NCBI RefSeq assembly: GCF_016907385.1
Contig: NZ_JAFBBU010000001.1
Location: 1,488,001-1,552,000, forward strand
Source: Subtercola frigoramans
Lineage (GTDB): Bacteria; Actinomycetota; Actinomycetes; Actinomycetales; Microbacteriaceae
DNA: 64,000 nt
Direction of reading: 5' to 3'
In this document: positions 10,574 to 18,793 of the stretch, one piece after another
Position numbering within the stretch: the stretch's first letter is position 1
Layout of the letters: each line of letters starts with the position of its first letter
Notes under the pieces: generated by a model
The model's input: only the letters and a program-made list of their open reading frames with translations
What the model was told of the DNA's origin: nothing
Databases searched by the model: none
Position numbers and translations under genes: made by a program

Positions 10574-12470
10574 TCGGGAGCGACCAGCAGGGGAGCGGGC
10601 AATCGGGGAGCGGGCAATCGGCGAGCAGGCAATCGGCGAGCGGGCGCTGGGGGAGCGGGCGCTGGGGGAGCGGGCGCTGGGGGAGCGGGCAATGCGCATC
10701 CTTCTCATCGGGTATGGACCGGTCGGGGCACGCTTCGTGGAGGGGATGGTGGCCTCTGTTGAGTCGGGCATCACCGACGTGACCGTGGTGGGGGCCGAGA
10801 CACACGAGGCCTACAACCGTGTGCTGCTGGCTGACTACGCGATCGGTCGAGCATCGCGGGAGCGGCTCGACATCACCGATACGGCTGCCGCGCGAGTGGC
10901 GGGCGTTCACTTTCTGCTCGGCCAGGCTGTCGTGGGCATTGATCGAATTCGGCAGGTGGTCCGACTCGATTCTGGAGTGTTCGTACCCTACGACCGGCTC
11001 GTCTTCGCCACGGGCGCGCGGGCGAACGTGCCGACTCTTGACGGCCTCGAGCGCTCGAAACGATCGAGACTCGCCCGTGCGGCGGTCGCAGCGAATCTCG
11101 ATGAGGGCGCGGCACCCCTGCCCGCCGGAGTTGTCGTGCTGCGCGATCTGGCTGATGCGGCTGTCGTGCGAGGAGCTGTCGTGCGAGCAGCAGTGGTGCG
11201 AGAAGCAGTGGTGCGAGAAGCAGTGGTGCGAGAAGCCGTCGATTCCCGCGCGAGAGTGGTCGTACTGGGCGCAGGCGTTCTGGGTATGGAACTCGCGTTG
11301 GGGCTGGCCGAGCAAGGCGCCGACGTCGTGGTGGTCTACCACTCCGATGGCCCGATGGCCCGGAACCTCGACGCTACGGGAGGGCGCATGTTGGCGAAAG
11401 CAGCACGCGCTGCCGGAGTCACGATGGCGTCGCACGCGCGAGCGGAGGGTCTTGTCTTCCATACAGATGATCGGGGTCGCCAACACTTCGACGCGCTGGT
11501 GTGTGCCGACGGGCGACAGATCGACGGTGACCTGCTCGTGTTGTCGTGCGGGGTCACGGCCCGCACCGAGCTCGCAACCGCAGCCGACCTCGCGGTGTCG
11601 GCGGGCATCGTCGTCGATGAGGAACTTCGGTCGTGGTCTGACCCAGACATCTACGCAATCGGGGATTGCGCCCAGGTTGCGGCACGAGGCTCGGAACGAG
11701 CAGACGGCCGGGTGGATGGCGCTCCCTCCGGCCTGATCGGACCGGGATGGCGGCAGGCTGACTGGCTTGCCGGGCAGCTCGCGGCCGAAGCGGCTGTGCC
11801 TGAAATGCGAATCAGCGACGTATCTGACGTATCTTCGGGTACGGCGTCAGGATCGGGGTTGTCACGCACGGCGCACCTGGAACCCTCAGCCTTCGAACGC
11901 GCGCCCTTCGAACGCGCACCCACCGAACGCGCCAGCGTTGTCATGCTCAAGGCCGAAGGTGTCGACGTGGTGTCTGGCGGCGACGTGACGACCGAGCTGT
12001 GGGCTGAGCAGTCGGCCCAATCGGTGGCAGCCGGAGAATCGCCCCTGGAGGTCACCCAGTGGGCTGACCCCGGGAGAGGAAGCTACCTCAAGCTGGTCAC
12101 CAGGGATGATGTGCTCACCGGGTTCGTCGCAGTCGGTTCTGCGCGTGCAGGAGCCGAGTTGACGTTCCTGTTCGAACGGGGAGGTGAGCTGCCGACCGAC
12201 AGGTCTGCGTTACTTCGCCTCGATGCGAGCGACGCCGGTGCGCCAGAGACGTCCGACGCCTTCGCACCCGATGCCACGGTGTGCTGGTGCAACGGCGTGA
12301 CCACCTTGCACATCACCGATGCGATCGCGGCGGGGCACTCCACCACCGAATGCATCGGCAAGGCCACTCGCGCGGGTACCGGCTGCGGGGGTTGCCGGGG
12401 CAAGATTGTCGAAATCCTGGCGCGGGCGGCTCCCGTTGCGCAGCAAGCCCGTGCCGTGGTTTCGGGATAA
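10566..12470 (+). CDS. FAD/NAD(P)-dependent oxidoreductase with BFD [2Fe-2S] domain, nitrate reductase electron-transfer partner (NasB-like)
   Basis: The start is ATG 10566, with GGAGG 7 bases ahead. It overlaps the nitrate reductase stop by 8 bp, so translation is probably coupled (634 aa). A second possible start is ATG 10692, directly before the real fold (MRILLIGYGPVGARF). The sequence between the two is only a GERAI pentapeptide array. The body is a two-dinucleotide-binding flavoprotein like the N-terminal half of NirB (GADVVVVYHSDGPMA, YAIGDCAQ). The C-terminus is a BFD-type [2Fe-2S] domain with cysteines in CWCNGVTT and GTGCGGCRGK. It most likely passes electrons from NAD(P)H to the nitrate reductase. 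Further pentapeptide arrays lie at 11163-11237 and near 11888-11935. Confidence 0.87.
10576..10695 (+). repeat. 15-bp tandem array between two candidate starts of the flavoprotein gene (8 units)
   Basis: Eight 15-bp units of the type GGGAGCGGGCAATCG encode GERAI/GERAL. Every unit carries a GGGAG or GCGAG core that resembles a ribosome binding site. The last unit sits right before the alternative ATG at 10692, so repeat number alters only the leader peptide or the spacing to the second start. Confidence 0.9.
11163..11237 (+). repeat. 15-bp tandem array inside the flavoprotein gene (5 units)
   Basis: Five in-frame units such as GTGGTGCGAGAAGCA encode VVREA repeats. They fall just before the second dinucleotide-binding motif of the flavoprotein, that is within the enzyme body and not at its end. 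Confidence 0.9.
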
Positions 12471-12583
12471 CGCGTGCCGGGTGCGGACTTTCGGAGGACC
12501 TTGGCCCGTCTGGGGAAGAATGCGTTGGGATGTGCTGATCTCCTCCGGCAGTCCGGTCAGAGGTGTACTCTGAGGTGAACAAA

Positions 12584-12671
12584 CGACAGGGGAGCGCACG
12601 TCAGTGCGCTGAGAGTGCGGTTCGCCGCAGACCCTCGAACCTGCTCCGGTTAGTACCGGCGAAGGGAGTCG
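12584..12671 (+). promoter_or_regulatory. TPP riboswitch (THI element) upstream of ykoE
   Basis: The conserved thi-box runs are present in order: CAGGGGAGC, GCTGAGAGTGCGG, ACCCTCGAACCTG and GCGAAGGGAG. The closing stem P1 pairs CGAC (12584-12587) with GTCG (12668-12671). It lies about 137 bases before the ykoE start. Binding thiamine pyrophosphate should shut down expression of the thiamine uptake genes behind it. Apart from this element the stretch 12471-12808 holds no gene that can be supported. Confidence 0.93.
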
Positions 12672-12808
12672 GGAATCTCAAGAGTGCTTGGTGATTCCCC
12701 CAGAGTGAATGAGTGTCCGCGGCTGGCCGTGGCATTCGTGCGAATCTGGAGGGGTTTCTGCGCATCTTCCCCGTGGTATCCATCGGATTCAACGGGACAG
12801 GAACAAGA

Positions 12809-13492
12809 ATGACAACAGACAAGACCGCGTCGGGAACCACTCCGGCACGCACAATTGCAACACCTTCGCGCGAGAAGACCAGCTTCACGGCATCGGGCCG
12901 ACTGACGGCCTGGCGGGGAATCGACCTCATCACCGCGGCGATGATCGCCGTGGCGTTCGGTGTGATCTTCTGGGGCTTCGACACTTTCGTCTACCCTGTG
13001 GTGGGCCTTGCGTCAGCGGGCTTCCCTCCGCTTGGCGAGCTCGCGTTGGGGGTGTGGCTGCTTCCCGCCGTGGTGGGTGCGCTGGTCATCCGTCGCCCGG
13101 GGGCCGCACTGCTCACCGAACTGATTGCTGCCAACGTCGAGATGTTGCTGGGGAACCAATGGGGTATCGCCGTGCTGGCTTCGGGCGCGCTGCAGGGCCT
13201 CGGTGTCGAGATCGTGTTCGGTTTGCTGCTGTGGCGGCGCTTCGGCCTTCCGGTCGCCATGGCCGGCGGTGTGCTCTCAGCCGTGCTCGAGATCGTCGTC
13301 TACGAGTGGTGGGCCTACGTTCCCGGCTTCTCGTGGACCTGGCGTTTCGTGTACCTCGCCAGCGGAATGGTGTCTGGCGCGGTCATCGCCGGGATCGGCG
13401 GGTGGTTGCTCGTGCGGGCTCTGGCGCGCTCGGGCGCGTTGAACGCATTCCCCGCAGGCGCAGAAGTGCGCGAAGCACGCGTTGGAAAGTGA
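12809..13492 (+). CDS. ykoE: ECF transporter substrate-binding component for thiamine or its pyrimidine precursor
   Basis: A membrane protein of 227 aa with five or six hydrophobic segments and the YkoE-family N-terminal pattern (WRGIDLITAAMIAVAFGVIFWGF). The start ATG 12809 has AGGA upstream and leaves room for the riboswitch. An in-frame earlier start at 12713 would add residues unlike the family. YkoE proteins bind HMP or thiamine and work with the YkoD ATPase and YkoC membrane partner. Here these follow 50 bp downstream as one fused protein. Control by the TPP riboswitch supports the substrate. Confidence 0.9.
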   Translation: MTTDKTASGTTPARTIATPSREKTSFTASGRLTAWRGIDLITAAMIAVAFGVIFWGFDTFVYPVVGLASAGFPPLGELALGVWLLPAVVGALVIRRPGAALLTELIAANVEMLLGNQWGIAVLASGALQGLGVEIVFGLLLWRRFGLPVAMAGGVLSAVLEIVVYEWWAYVPGFSWTWRFVYLASGMVSGAVIAGIGGWLLVRALARSGALNAFPAGAEVREARVGK

Positions 13493-13542
13493 CCTGAGTC
13501 TTCAGATTGACTTCTGCTGCCAGATGATGGGGGCGAGGAGTT

Positions 13543-16245
13543 GTGGAAGCTGATTCGACTGGCCCCGCGCACTGCGCTCCGGATGCCCGGTACCCACGCG
13601 GAGCAGACCTCGACGTTCGGGGACTCACCTGGCGACCTTTCGGCCGTACCGAACCCATTCTGCGGGGCCTCGATCTGCGAGTGAGGGCAGGAGAACGTGT
13701 GCTCATCACGGGGCCGAGCGGCTCCGGCAAGAGCACACTTCTCCGCGCCCTCGCGGGTGTTCTGGGAACGACGGAGTCCGGCGAGCTTTCGGGTCTGGTG
13801 TTGGTCGACGGTGATGCCACCGCTGGTCACCCTGCCGGGATCGACGAGGCCGCTGCGGCCAGCTCAGTGAGCGTCGGACTGTTGCTCCAGGATCCGGTCG
13901 ACGCGCTCGTGGCAGAGACCGTGGGCAGGGATACGGCCTTCGGCCTGGAGAACCTGGGCGTCGACCGCGCGCGGATGGGTGCGCGCATTGCGCAGACGCT
14001 CGACGCAGTGTCGTTTCCCTACGGAACGAACCATTCGTCGAGCCAGTTGTCGGGAGGGGAGGCCCAACGCCTCGCCCTCGCCGGGGTGTTGGTCATGGGC
14101 CCGCGGCTGGTGCTGCTCGACGAGCCGACCTCGATGCTCGACCCGGCTTCGGCTGCGGCGGTGAGGGAGGCCGTGTGGGCGACGGCTGCAGCATCCGGTG
14201 CGACGCTCATTGTGGTGGAGCACCAGCTCGCCGAGTGGTTGCCCCGGATCACGCGCCTGGTGGTGCTCGGCGAAGGGGGTGAAATCGTCGCCGATGGTGA
14301 GGCTTCGGTTACCCTGGTCGCGCGTCGAGACGCGCTGGCTCGAGCTGGTGTCTGGGTACCGGGTTCGGCACCCCCAGTGCCCCAGCAGGTGTCTGCAGCA
14401 CTGTGTCGGCATGGGCCGGTACAGCAGGCCAAGCGGGCCAACCAATTCGGCGATCCGGTCGTGAGTGCTCGGAAGGTTGGCGTCACTCTTCAGCGCGCAA
14501 CGTCGTTCGGCCAGCGGGGCACGACACGCGGAGCCGCCGTGCCGATACTCGCCGACGTCTCCGCAGACATCGTCGCTGGTGAGATCACAGCCATCGTTGG
14601 GCCCAGCGGGGCCGGAAAGTCGACGTTCACCGCCCTGCTCGCCGGGTTGTCGAACCCGAGCTCCGGCGTCGTCGTGTGGGTGGGGGGTGGAGTTGAGGGC
14701 CCTGCAGAAAGGCGCCCTGCCGGAAAACGCCCTGCGGGAACTGGCACAGCGGGAACTGGCACAGCGGAGCAGCACCCTGGCCGATGGAGCTCGCGACGCC
14801 TCGCCGAGCGCGTGGGCTGGGTGCCGCAGAACGCCGAGCTGGCGATTGTGGCCCGCACGGTGCGAGACGATGTACTGAACACGAGCGTCCTTCTCGGGCA
14901 TGACATCCGCGAAGCCGAGCACAGAGTGGATGCCCTGCTCGACGTGCTCGGCCTGACCGAGCTGGCGGCAGAAGATCCCCACCACCTTTCGGGCGGGGAG
15001 CTGCGGCGGGTGGCACTGGCCGGTGCCGTCGCGCATGGGCCGGCGCTGCTGGTGCTCGACGAACCGACAGTCGGGCTCGACCGCCACACCTGGTCTGCGG
15101 TTGCGGGGGTGGTCGTCGCTGCGCGGGAAGCAGGGGTGGCGGTCGTCGTTGCGACGCACGACCCGCTGCTCGTGCAGCTTGCCGACCGGGTCGTCCGGCT
15201 CGAGAGCGGTCGCGTGGTGGGGCGCATGTCGCGTTTCGGGCCAACTCCGACAGAGACGTTTCCGACAGAGATGTCTCCGACTGAGACAACTCCGACTGAG
15301 ACAACTCCGACTGAGACAACTCCGACTGAGACGTCTCCGACTGAGACGTCTCCGACTGAGACGTCTCCGACAGAGACATTCCCGACAGGGACATTCCCGA
15401 CAGGGACATTCCCGACAGAGAAATCACCGACCGAGAAATCACCGACAGGGACGACCCGCGGGCCTGGCACTCGAGCCGAGCGAGCCGGGTTTTCTTTCGG
15501 ATTCGCGCGGCGCTGTGGGCCGCTGTCGCTGCTGGCTGGGGGGCTGCTTCTGCTGCTCGGGTCGCTGTTCATCACGAGTATCGGGCAGGCGATCGTCGGC
15601 GTCATAGTGCTGCTCGCGGTGGCACCGTTGGTGCTCGATCTGCGTTCGATCCGGCTGCGGAGGCTTGCCCCGGGGCTGCTTGCGGCCGCGTCGGTCGCGT
15701 TCTCCACCTGGCTGCTCAGCCCCGACCAGAGCCTGTTGGCCGGGGTCACGGCGGGGCTTCGAATCGCGTTCTTCGTACTGCCCGGCGTGCTGTTGGCGGG
15801 GTACATCGAGCCGTCGTCGCTCGGTGATCATCTCGGGCAGCTGCTGCACCTGCCCGCGCGGCCCGTCATTGCTGCGACCGCCGCACTGCAGCAGTTCTCT
15901 ACGCTCACCGAGCAATGGCAGCAGTTGCAACGAGTGCGGAGGGTGCGCGGGTTGAGCGCGGGTCGATCGCCGCTCAGCCGTGCCTCGCAATTCGGCTCGC
16001 TGACCTTCGCTCTTCTCGTGCAATCGGTGCGCAAGGCCGGTCGCATGGCCGTGGCGATGGATGCCCGGGGCTTCTCCCGCCTCGAAACACCCACCCTCGA
16101 AACATCCAGCCACGCACGAACCTGGGCCGAGCCGGCCTACTGGACTCGCGGCGACACCGTACTGCTCGTCGTTGTCGGGTTCGTCGCGAGCGTGCCGGCG
16201 GTGTACGGATCTGTGCACGGATCTGTTCTCGGCTCAGTGTTCTGA
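13543..16245 (+). CDS. Fused energy-coupling module: two ABC ATPase domains (YkoD) plus EcfT membrane domain (YkoC)
   Basis: The GTG start has GAGGAG 5 bases ahead (900 aa). ATPase 1 (about residues 20-265) shows GPSGSGKST, LSGGEAQRLAL and LLDEPTSMLD. ATPase 2 (about 305-570) shows GPSGAGKST, LSGGELRRVAL and LVLDEPTVGLD. Residues about 569-638 are a 14-unit PTETS array. Residues about 660-880 are a hydrophobic EcfT-like domain with an ARG coupling segment (MAMDARGF in variant form). It would power YkoE-mediated thiamine/HMP import. YkoD and YkoC are normally separate proteins, so this is a natural fusion with the array as linker. A smaller RPAGK-type array lies in ATPase 2 (about 14694-14765). 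Confidence 0.92.
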   Translation: MEADSTGPAHCAPDARYPRGADLDVRGLTWRPFGRTEPILRGLDLRVRAGERVLITGPSGSGKSTLLRALAGVLGTTESGELSGLVLVDGDATAGHPAGIDEAAAASSVSVGLLLQDPVDALVAETVGRDTAFGLENLGVDRARMGARIAQTLDAVSFPYGTNHSSSQLSGGEAQRLALAGVLVMGPRLVLLDEPTSMLDPASAAAVREAVWATAAASGATLIVVEHQLAEWLPRITRLVVLGEGGEIVADGEASVTLVARRDALARAGVWVPGSAPPVPQQVSAALCRHGPVQQAKRANQFGDPVVSARKVGVTLQRATSFGQRGTTRGAAVPILADVSADIVAGEITAIVGPSGAGKSTFTALLAGLSNPSSGVVVWVGGGVEGPAERRPAGKRPAGTGTAGTGTAEQHPGRWSSRRLAERVGWVPQNAELAIVARTVRDDVLNTSVLLGHDIREAEHRVDALLDVLGLTELAAEDPHHLSGGELRRVALAGAVAHGPALLVLDEPTVGLDRHTWSAVAGVVVAAREAGVAVVVATHDPLLVQLADRVVRLESGRVVGRMSRFGPTPTETFPTEMSPTETTPTETTPTETTPTETSPTETSPTETSPTETFPTGTFPTGTFPTEKSPTEKSPTGTTRGPGTRAERAGFSFGFARRCGPLSLLAGGLLLLLGSLFITSIGQAIVGVIVLLAVAPLVLDLRSIRLRRLAPGLLAAASVAFSTWLLSPDQSLLAGVTAGLRIAFFVLPGVLLAGYIEPSSLGDHLGQLLHLPARPVIAATAALQQFSTLTEQWQQLQRVRRVRGLSAGRSPLSRASQFGSLTFALLVQSVRKAGRMAVAMDARGFSRLETPTLETSSHARTWAEPAYWTRGDTVLLVVVGFVASVPAVYGSVHGSVLGSVF
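15247..15456 (+). repeat. 15-bp tandem array in the ykoD-ykoC linker (14 units)
   Basis: Fourteen contiguous 15-bp units (type CCGACTGAGACAACT) encode PTETT/PTETS/PTGTF pentapeptides. This is the longest array in the window and joins the second ATPase domain to the membrane domain. Central units are near-identical, while outer units have drifted, as expected for recent internal expansion. Confidence 0.95.
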
Positions 16246-16326
16246 GTGCTCTCGATTCTGAGTGCTCACGATTCTGACTGCTCAGTGTTCTGATGGCTCA
16301 GTGTTCTGACGGCTCAATGTTCTGAC
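16231..16326. repeat. 16-bp tandem array across the ykoDC/thiE convergent junction (6 units)
   Basis: Six 16-bp units of the type GGCTCAGTGTTCTGAC span the stop codon of the fused ykoDC gene (16243-16245) and the last codons of thiE on the other strand. The unit is not a multiple of three, unlike the arrays inside genes. Both proteins therefore have C-terminal residues created by repeat sequence. Confidence 0.88.
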
Positions 16327-16997
16327 GAGTGCCACGCCGCGCTGACGAGTCCGGTTGCCCGGGCGACGTCGGGCTGGCCACAGATGGCGCTCACAACCGC
16401 CACACCTGCGGCACCGGCCGAGCGGAGTGAAGGGATGCGTTCGGTGTCGATACCGCCGATCGCGACACACGGCCAGGGGCTCATCTCGGCGATGGCAGCA
16501 AACCCGTCGAGGCCGCAGGGAGGGGCAGCGTTCGGCTTTGTGGTCTGATGCCAGACCGGGCCGACGCCGAGATAGTCGATGGTGCGCGGAGGTGTGGACC
16601 GGGCATCCATGACGTGGTCGAGTGTCTGGGCCGAGAGGCCGAGCAACGCGTGGGGGCCGAGCAGCTGCCGGGCCTCGATGACGGGGAGATCTGACTGCCC
16701 GATGTGGGCCCCCTGGGCGCCGATGGGTTCGACGAGGTGCACCCGGTCGTTGACCAGCAGCGGGATCGCCGTGCCGGTCAGAAGCGTCACGAGCGACCGG
16801 CCGAGGGTGACGAGTTCGGCGTCGGTTGCATCGGGGTCGCGCAATTGCACAGTGGTCGCCCCTGCACCGATGGCGGCCGCGACGGTGGCAGCGACGCCGA
16901 ACGCACCGCAGAGGCGGGTGTCGGTGACGAGGTAGACCGAGAGGTCCAGCGGCCGCAGCACGGTGGACCGCAACACAGTGGCCTCGGCACTGCTCAC
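16314..16997 (-). CDS. thiE: Thiamine-phosphate synthase
   Basis: Joins HMP-pyrophosphate and hydroxyethylthiazole phosphate to thiamine phosphate (227 aa, TIM-barrel). Recognisable motifs are [57 protein letters not shown] and VAIGGI. The GTG start (16997) overlaps the thiM stop by 4 bases, so it is translationally coupled to thiM. The last residues are encoded by the 16-bp repeat array. No thiD is present in the window, so HMP phosphorylation must be encoded elsewhere. Confidence 0.94.
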   Translation of the reverse strand: MSSAEATVLRSTVLRPLDLSVYLVTDTRLCGAFGVAATVAAAIGAGATTVQLRDPDATDAELVTLGRSLVTLLTGTAIPLLVNDRVHLVEPIGAQGAHIGQSDLPVIEARQLLGPHALLGLSAQTLDHVMDARSTPPRTIDYLGVGPVWHQTTKPNAAPPCGLDGFAAIAEMSPWPCVAIGGIDTERIPSLRSAGAAGVAVVSAICGQPDVARATGLVSAAWHSSEH

Positions 16998-17869
16998 GAC
17001 AGGCGCGTCAGTTCTTCGAGGCGTTCGGGGGTGAGAACGGTGAGCTCGTCGAGCAGGCCTACCGCGAAGCTGCCGGTTCCACGGCAGTGGGCGGCCGCGA
17101 GGTCGGCCGCCACGGTGAGTGTGGCAGTGGCGGCCGCGGCGGCGAGCAGCGCCTCATCGACAACCCCGCTGAAGCCGGCCATGAGTGCTCCGAGGGCGCA
17201 GCCGACCCCGGTGACCTGCGTCATCAATGGATGCCCGTTGTGAATGCGTACCCGTCGAACACCGTCGGTGAGCTGATCGACCTCGCCGCTCACGGCCACG
17301 ACGCAGCTGTATTCTCTGGCGAGCGAGTCGGCCGCGTCGACGGCGGACTCCGCCGTGTCGGTGGTGTCGACTCCGCGCCCTCCAGCCCCGCCGGCCAGGG
17401 CGAGGATCTCGGAGGCGTTGCCGCGGATGATGTGTGGGGGAGAAGTGTCGAGCAGGTGGTGAGCGAGCTCGGTGCGCCAGGCGAGCGGGCCGACCGCGAC
17501 CGGGTCGAGGACCCAGGGCACTCCAGCCGCGCCGGCGGATTTCACGGCTTTGAGCATCGCGAGGGCGGTGTCGTCGTAGGGTGTTCCGAGGTTGATGAGC
17601 ACCCCGCTGGCGATTGAGGCGAAACCGCCGGCCTCGCGGGGGTTGTCGACCATCGCGGGTGCGGCACCGGCCGCGAGCAGCACGTTGGCCGTCCATTGGG
17701 CGACGACGATGTTGGTGATGCACTGGACCAGCGGCGGGTTTTCACGCAGCAGACGAAGTGCATTGCCGATGTCGTGTGCGGTCACGGGCGTGGGGCCGCC
17801 GATGCTCACGTTGTCCGCGCTGGTTGGGGGCTGGTTTGGAGACAGAACGGGGGGCACAGTTGGAGCCAC
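16994..17869 (-). CDS. thiM: Hydroxyethylthiazole kinase
   Basis: Phosphorylates the salvaged thiazole moiety of thiamine (291 aa). The family pattern is clear: [52 protein letters not shown] and the C-terminal [14 protein letters not shown]. The GTG start at 17869 sits 7 bases after the end of a TPP riboswitch whose conserved AAGGGA may also serve as the ribosome binding site. With thiE it forms a thiazole salvage and coupling operon. Confidence 0.94.
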   Translation of the reverse strand: MAPTVPPVLSPNQPPTSADNVSIGGPTPVTAHDIGNALRLLRENPPLVQCITNIVVAQWTANVLLAAGAAPAMVDNPREAGGFASIASGVLINLGTPYDDTALAMLKAVKSAGAAGVPWVLDPVAVGPLAWRTELAHHLLDTSPPHIIRGNASEILALAGGAGGRGVDTTDTAESAVDAADSLAREYSCVVAVSGEVDQLTDGVRRVRIHNGHPLMTQVTGVGCALGALMAGFSGVVDEALLAAAAATATLTVAADLAAAHCRGTGSFAVGLLDELTVLTPERLEELTRLS

Positions 17870-17875
17870 GATCGT

Positions 17876-17948
17876 GACGTCCCTTCGCTAGTTCGAGCTA
17901 GATCAGGTTCGACGGGTATGTTCTCAGCGCCAGTGCGCACCCCGCGTC
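17876..17948 (-). promoter_or_regulatory. TPP riboswitch upstream of thiM
   Basis: On the minus strand the order is GACGCGGGGTGC, GCGCTGAGAACATACCC, GTCGAACCTGATCTAG and GCGAAGGGACGTC, all conserved thi-box pieces. The closing stem pairs GACG with CGTC. The element ends 7 bases before the thiM start, so control is probably by hiding the ribosome binding site. Confidence 0.93.
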
Positions 17949-18027
17949 GCTGACCACTCTAGACCACGGGCCGATGGACATTCCTGACTCATTGCGGGGC
18001 GCCGCGACGGACACGTCAAGACCTGTT

Positions 18028-18747
18028 TCAGGCGCGCTTCCAGACGTACTCGAGTTCGGGCCGGCCGGGTGAGCCGTACCGGGGAGACCGCACAACGGTG
18101 CCTTCGGCGGCGAGGTGTTCAAGATATCTCCGTGTGGTGACGCGCGACAGTTCCAGAGCCAATGCCAGCTCTCCGGCAGAGACGGGCTCGGGGTCCAGAC
18201 GAAGTCGGGCCACGACGAGCTGAAGGGTCTCTGCAGTGAGCCCCTTCTCGAGTTCGACGGGCCGGATGCTGCGCAATTGCGCCAGCGTATCGTCGACGTC
18301 GTTCTGGGTGGTGACCCCGGCGACGACATCGAAGCCGGCCCGAAATGCCAGATAACCGCGCAGCTTCTCAGCGAACACGGAAAAAGTGAATGGCTTGATG
18401 AGGTATTGCACGATGCCGAGGGAGACTGCCGCGCGCACCACCGAGACGTCACGTACGGCAGTGATGGCGATCACATCGACGTCGAGGCCAGACGAACGGA
18501 GGTGCCGGCACAGCTCGATGCCGTGGATATCGGGCAGGTTCATGTCAAGCAGCACGAGGTCGATGGAGCTTTCACGTGACGAGCCCAGTGTGTGCGGATC
18601 GACGCTGTCACGCAGCATCCGGAGCGCGCTCGTGCCGTCATTCGCCACACCCGCGACAAGGAAACCGCCAACCCGTTCGAGATAGGCCGCGTGGGCGCTC
18701 GCGGTGATCGGCTCGTCGTCGACGACGAGCACTCGTACCTCGCTCAC
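18028..18747 (-). CDS. Response regulator of the CitB/DcuR (DpiA) family
   Basis: A two-component response regulator (239 aa from GTG 18747). The N-terminal receiver begins VRVLVVDDEP and has its phosphoacceptor in DLVLLDMNLPD, with the conserved lysine in YLIKPF. The C-terminal part (about 140-235) is a helix-turn-helix (SAGELALALELSRVTTRRYLEHL) that fits the CitB family. An in-frame ATG at 18807 would add 20 Asp/Gln-rich residues translated from short GATCA repeats and would overlap the kinase gene. I prefer 18747 on family grounds. Its partner kinase is directly upstream, and the target is probably the divergent dctA. Confidence 0.88.
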   Translation of the reverse strand: MSEVRVLVVDDEPITASAHAAYLERVGGFLVAGVANDGTSALRMLRDSVDPHTLGSSRESSIDLVLLDMNLPDIHGIELCRHLRSSGLDVDVIAITAVRDVSVVRAAVSLGIVQYLIKPFTFSVFAEKLRGYLAFRAGFDVVAGVTTQNDVDDTLAQLRSIRPVELEKGLTAETLQLVVARLRLDPEPVSAGELALALELSRVTTRRYLEHLAAEGTVVRSPRYGSPGRPELEYVWKRA

Positions 18748-18793
18748 TTCATCACCCTGATCATGATTTTCCAGATCATCCAGATCACCCTGA

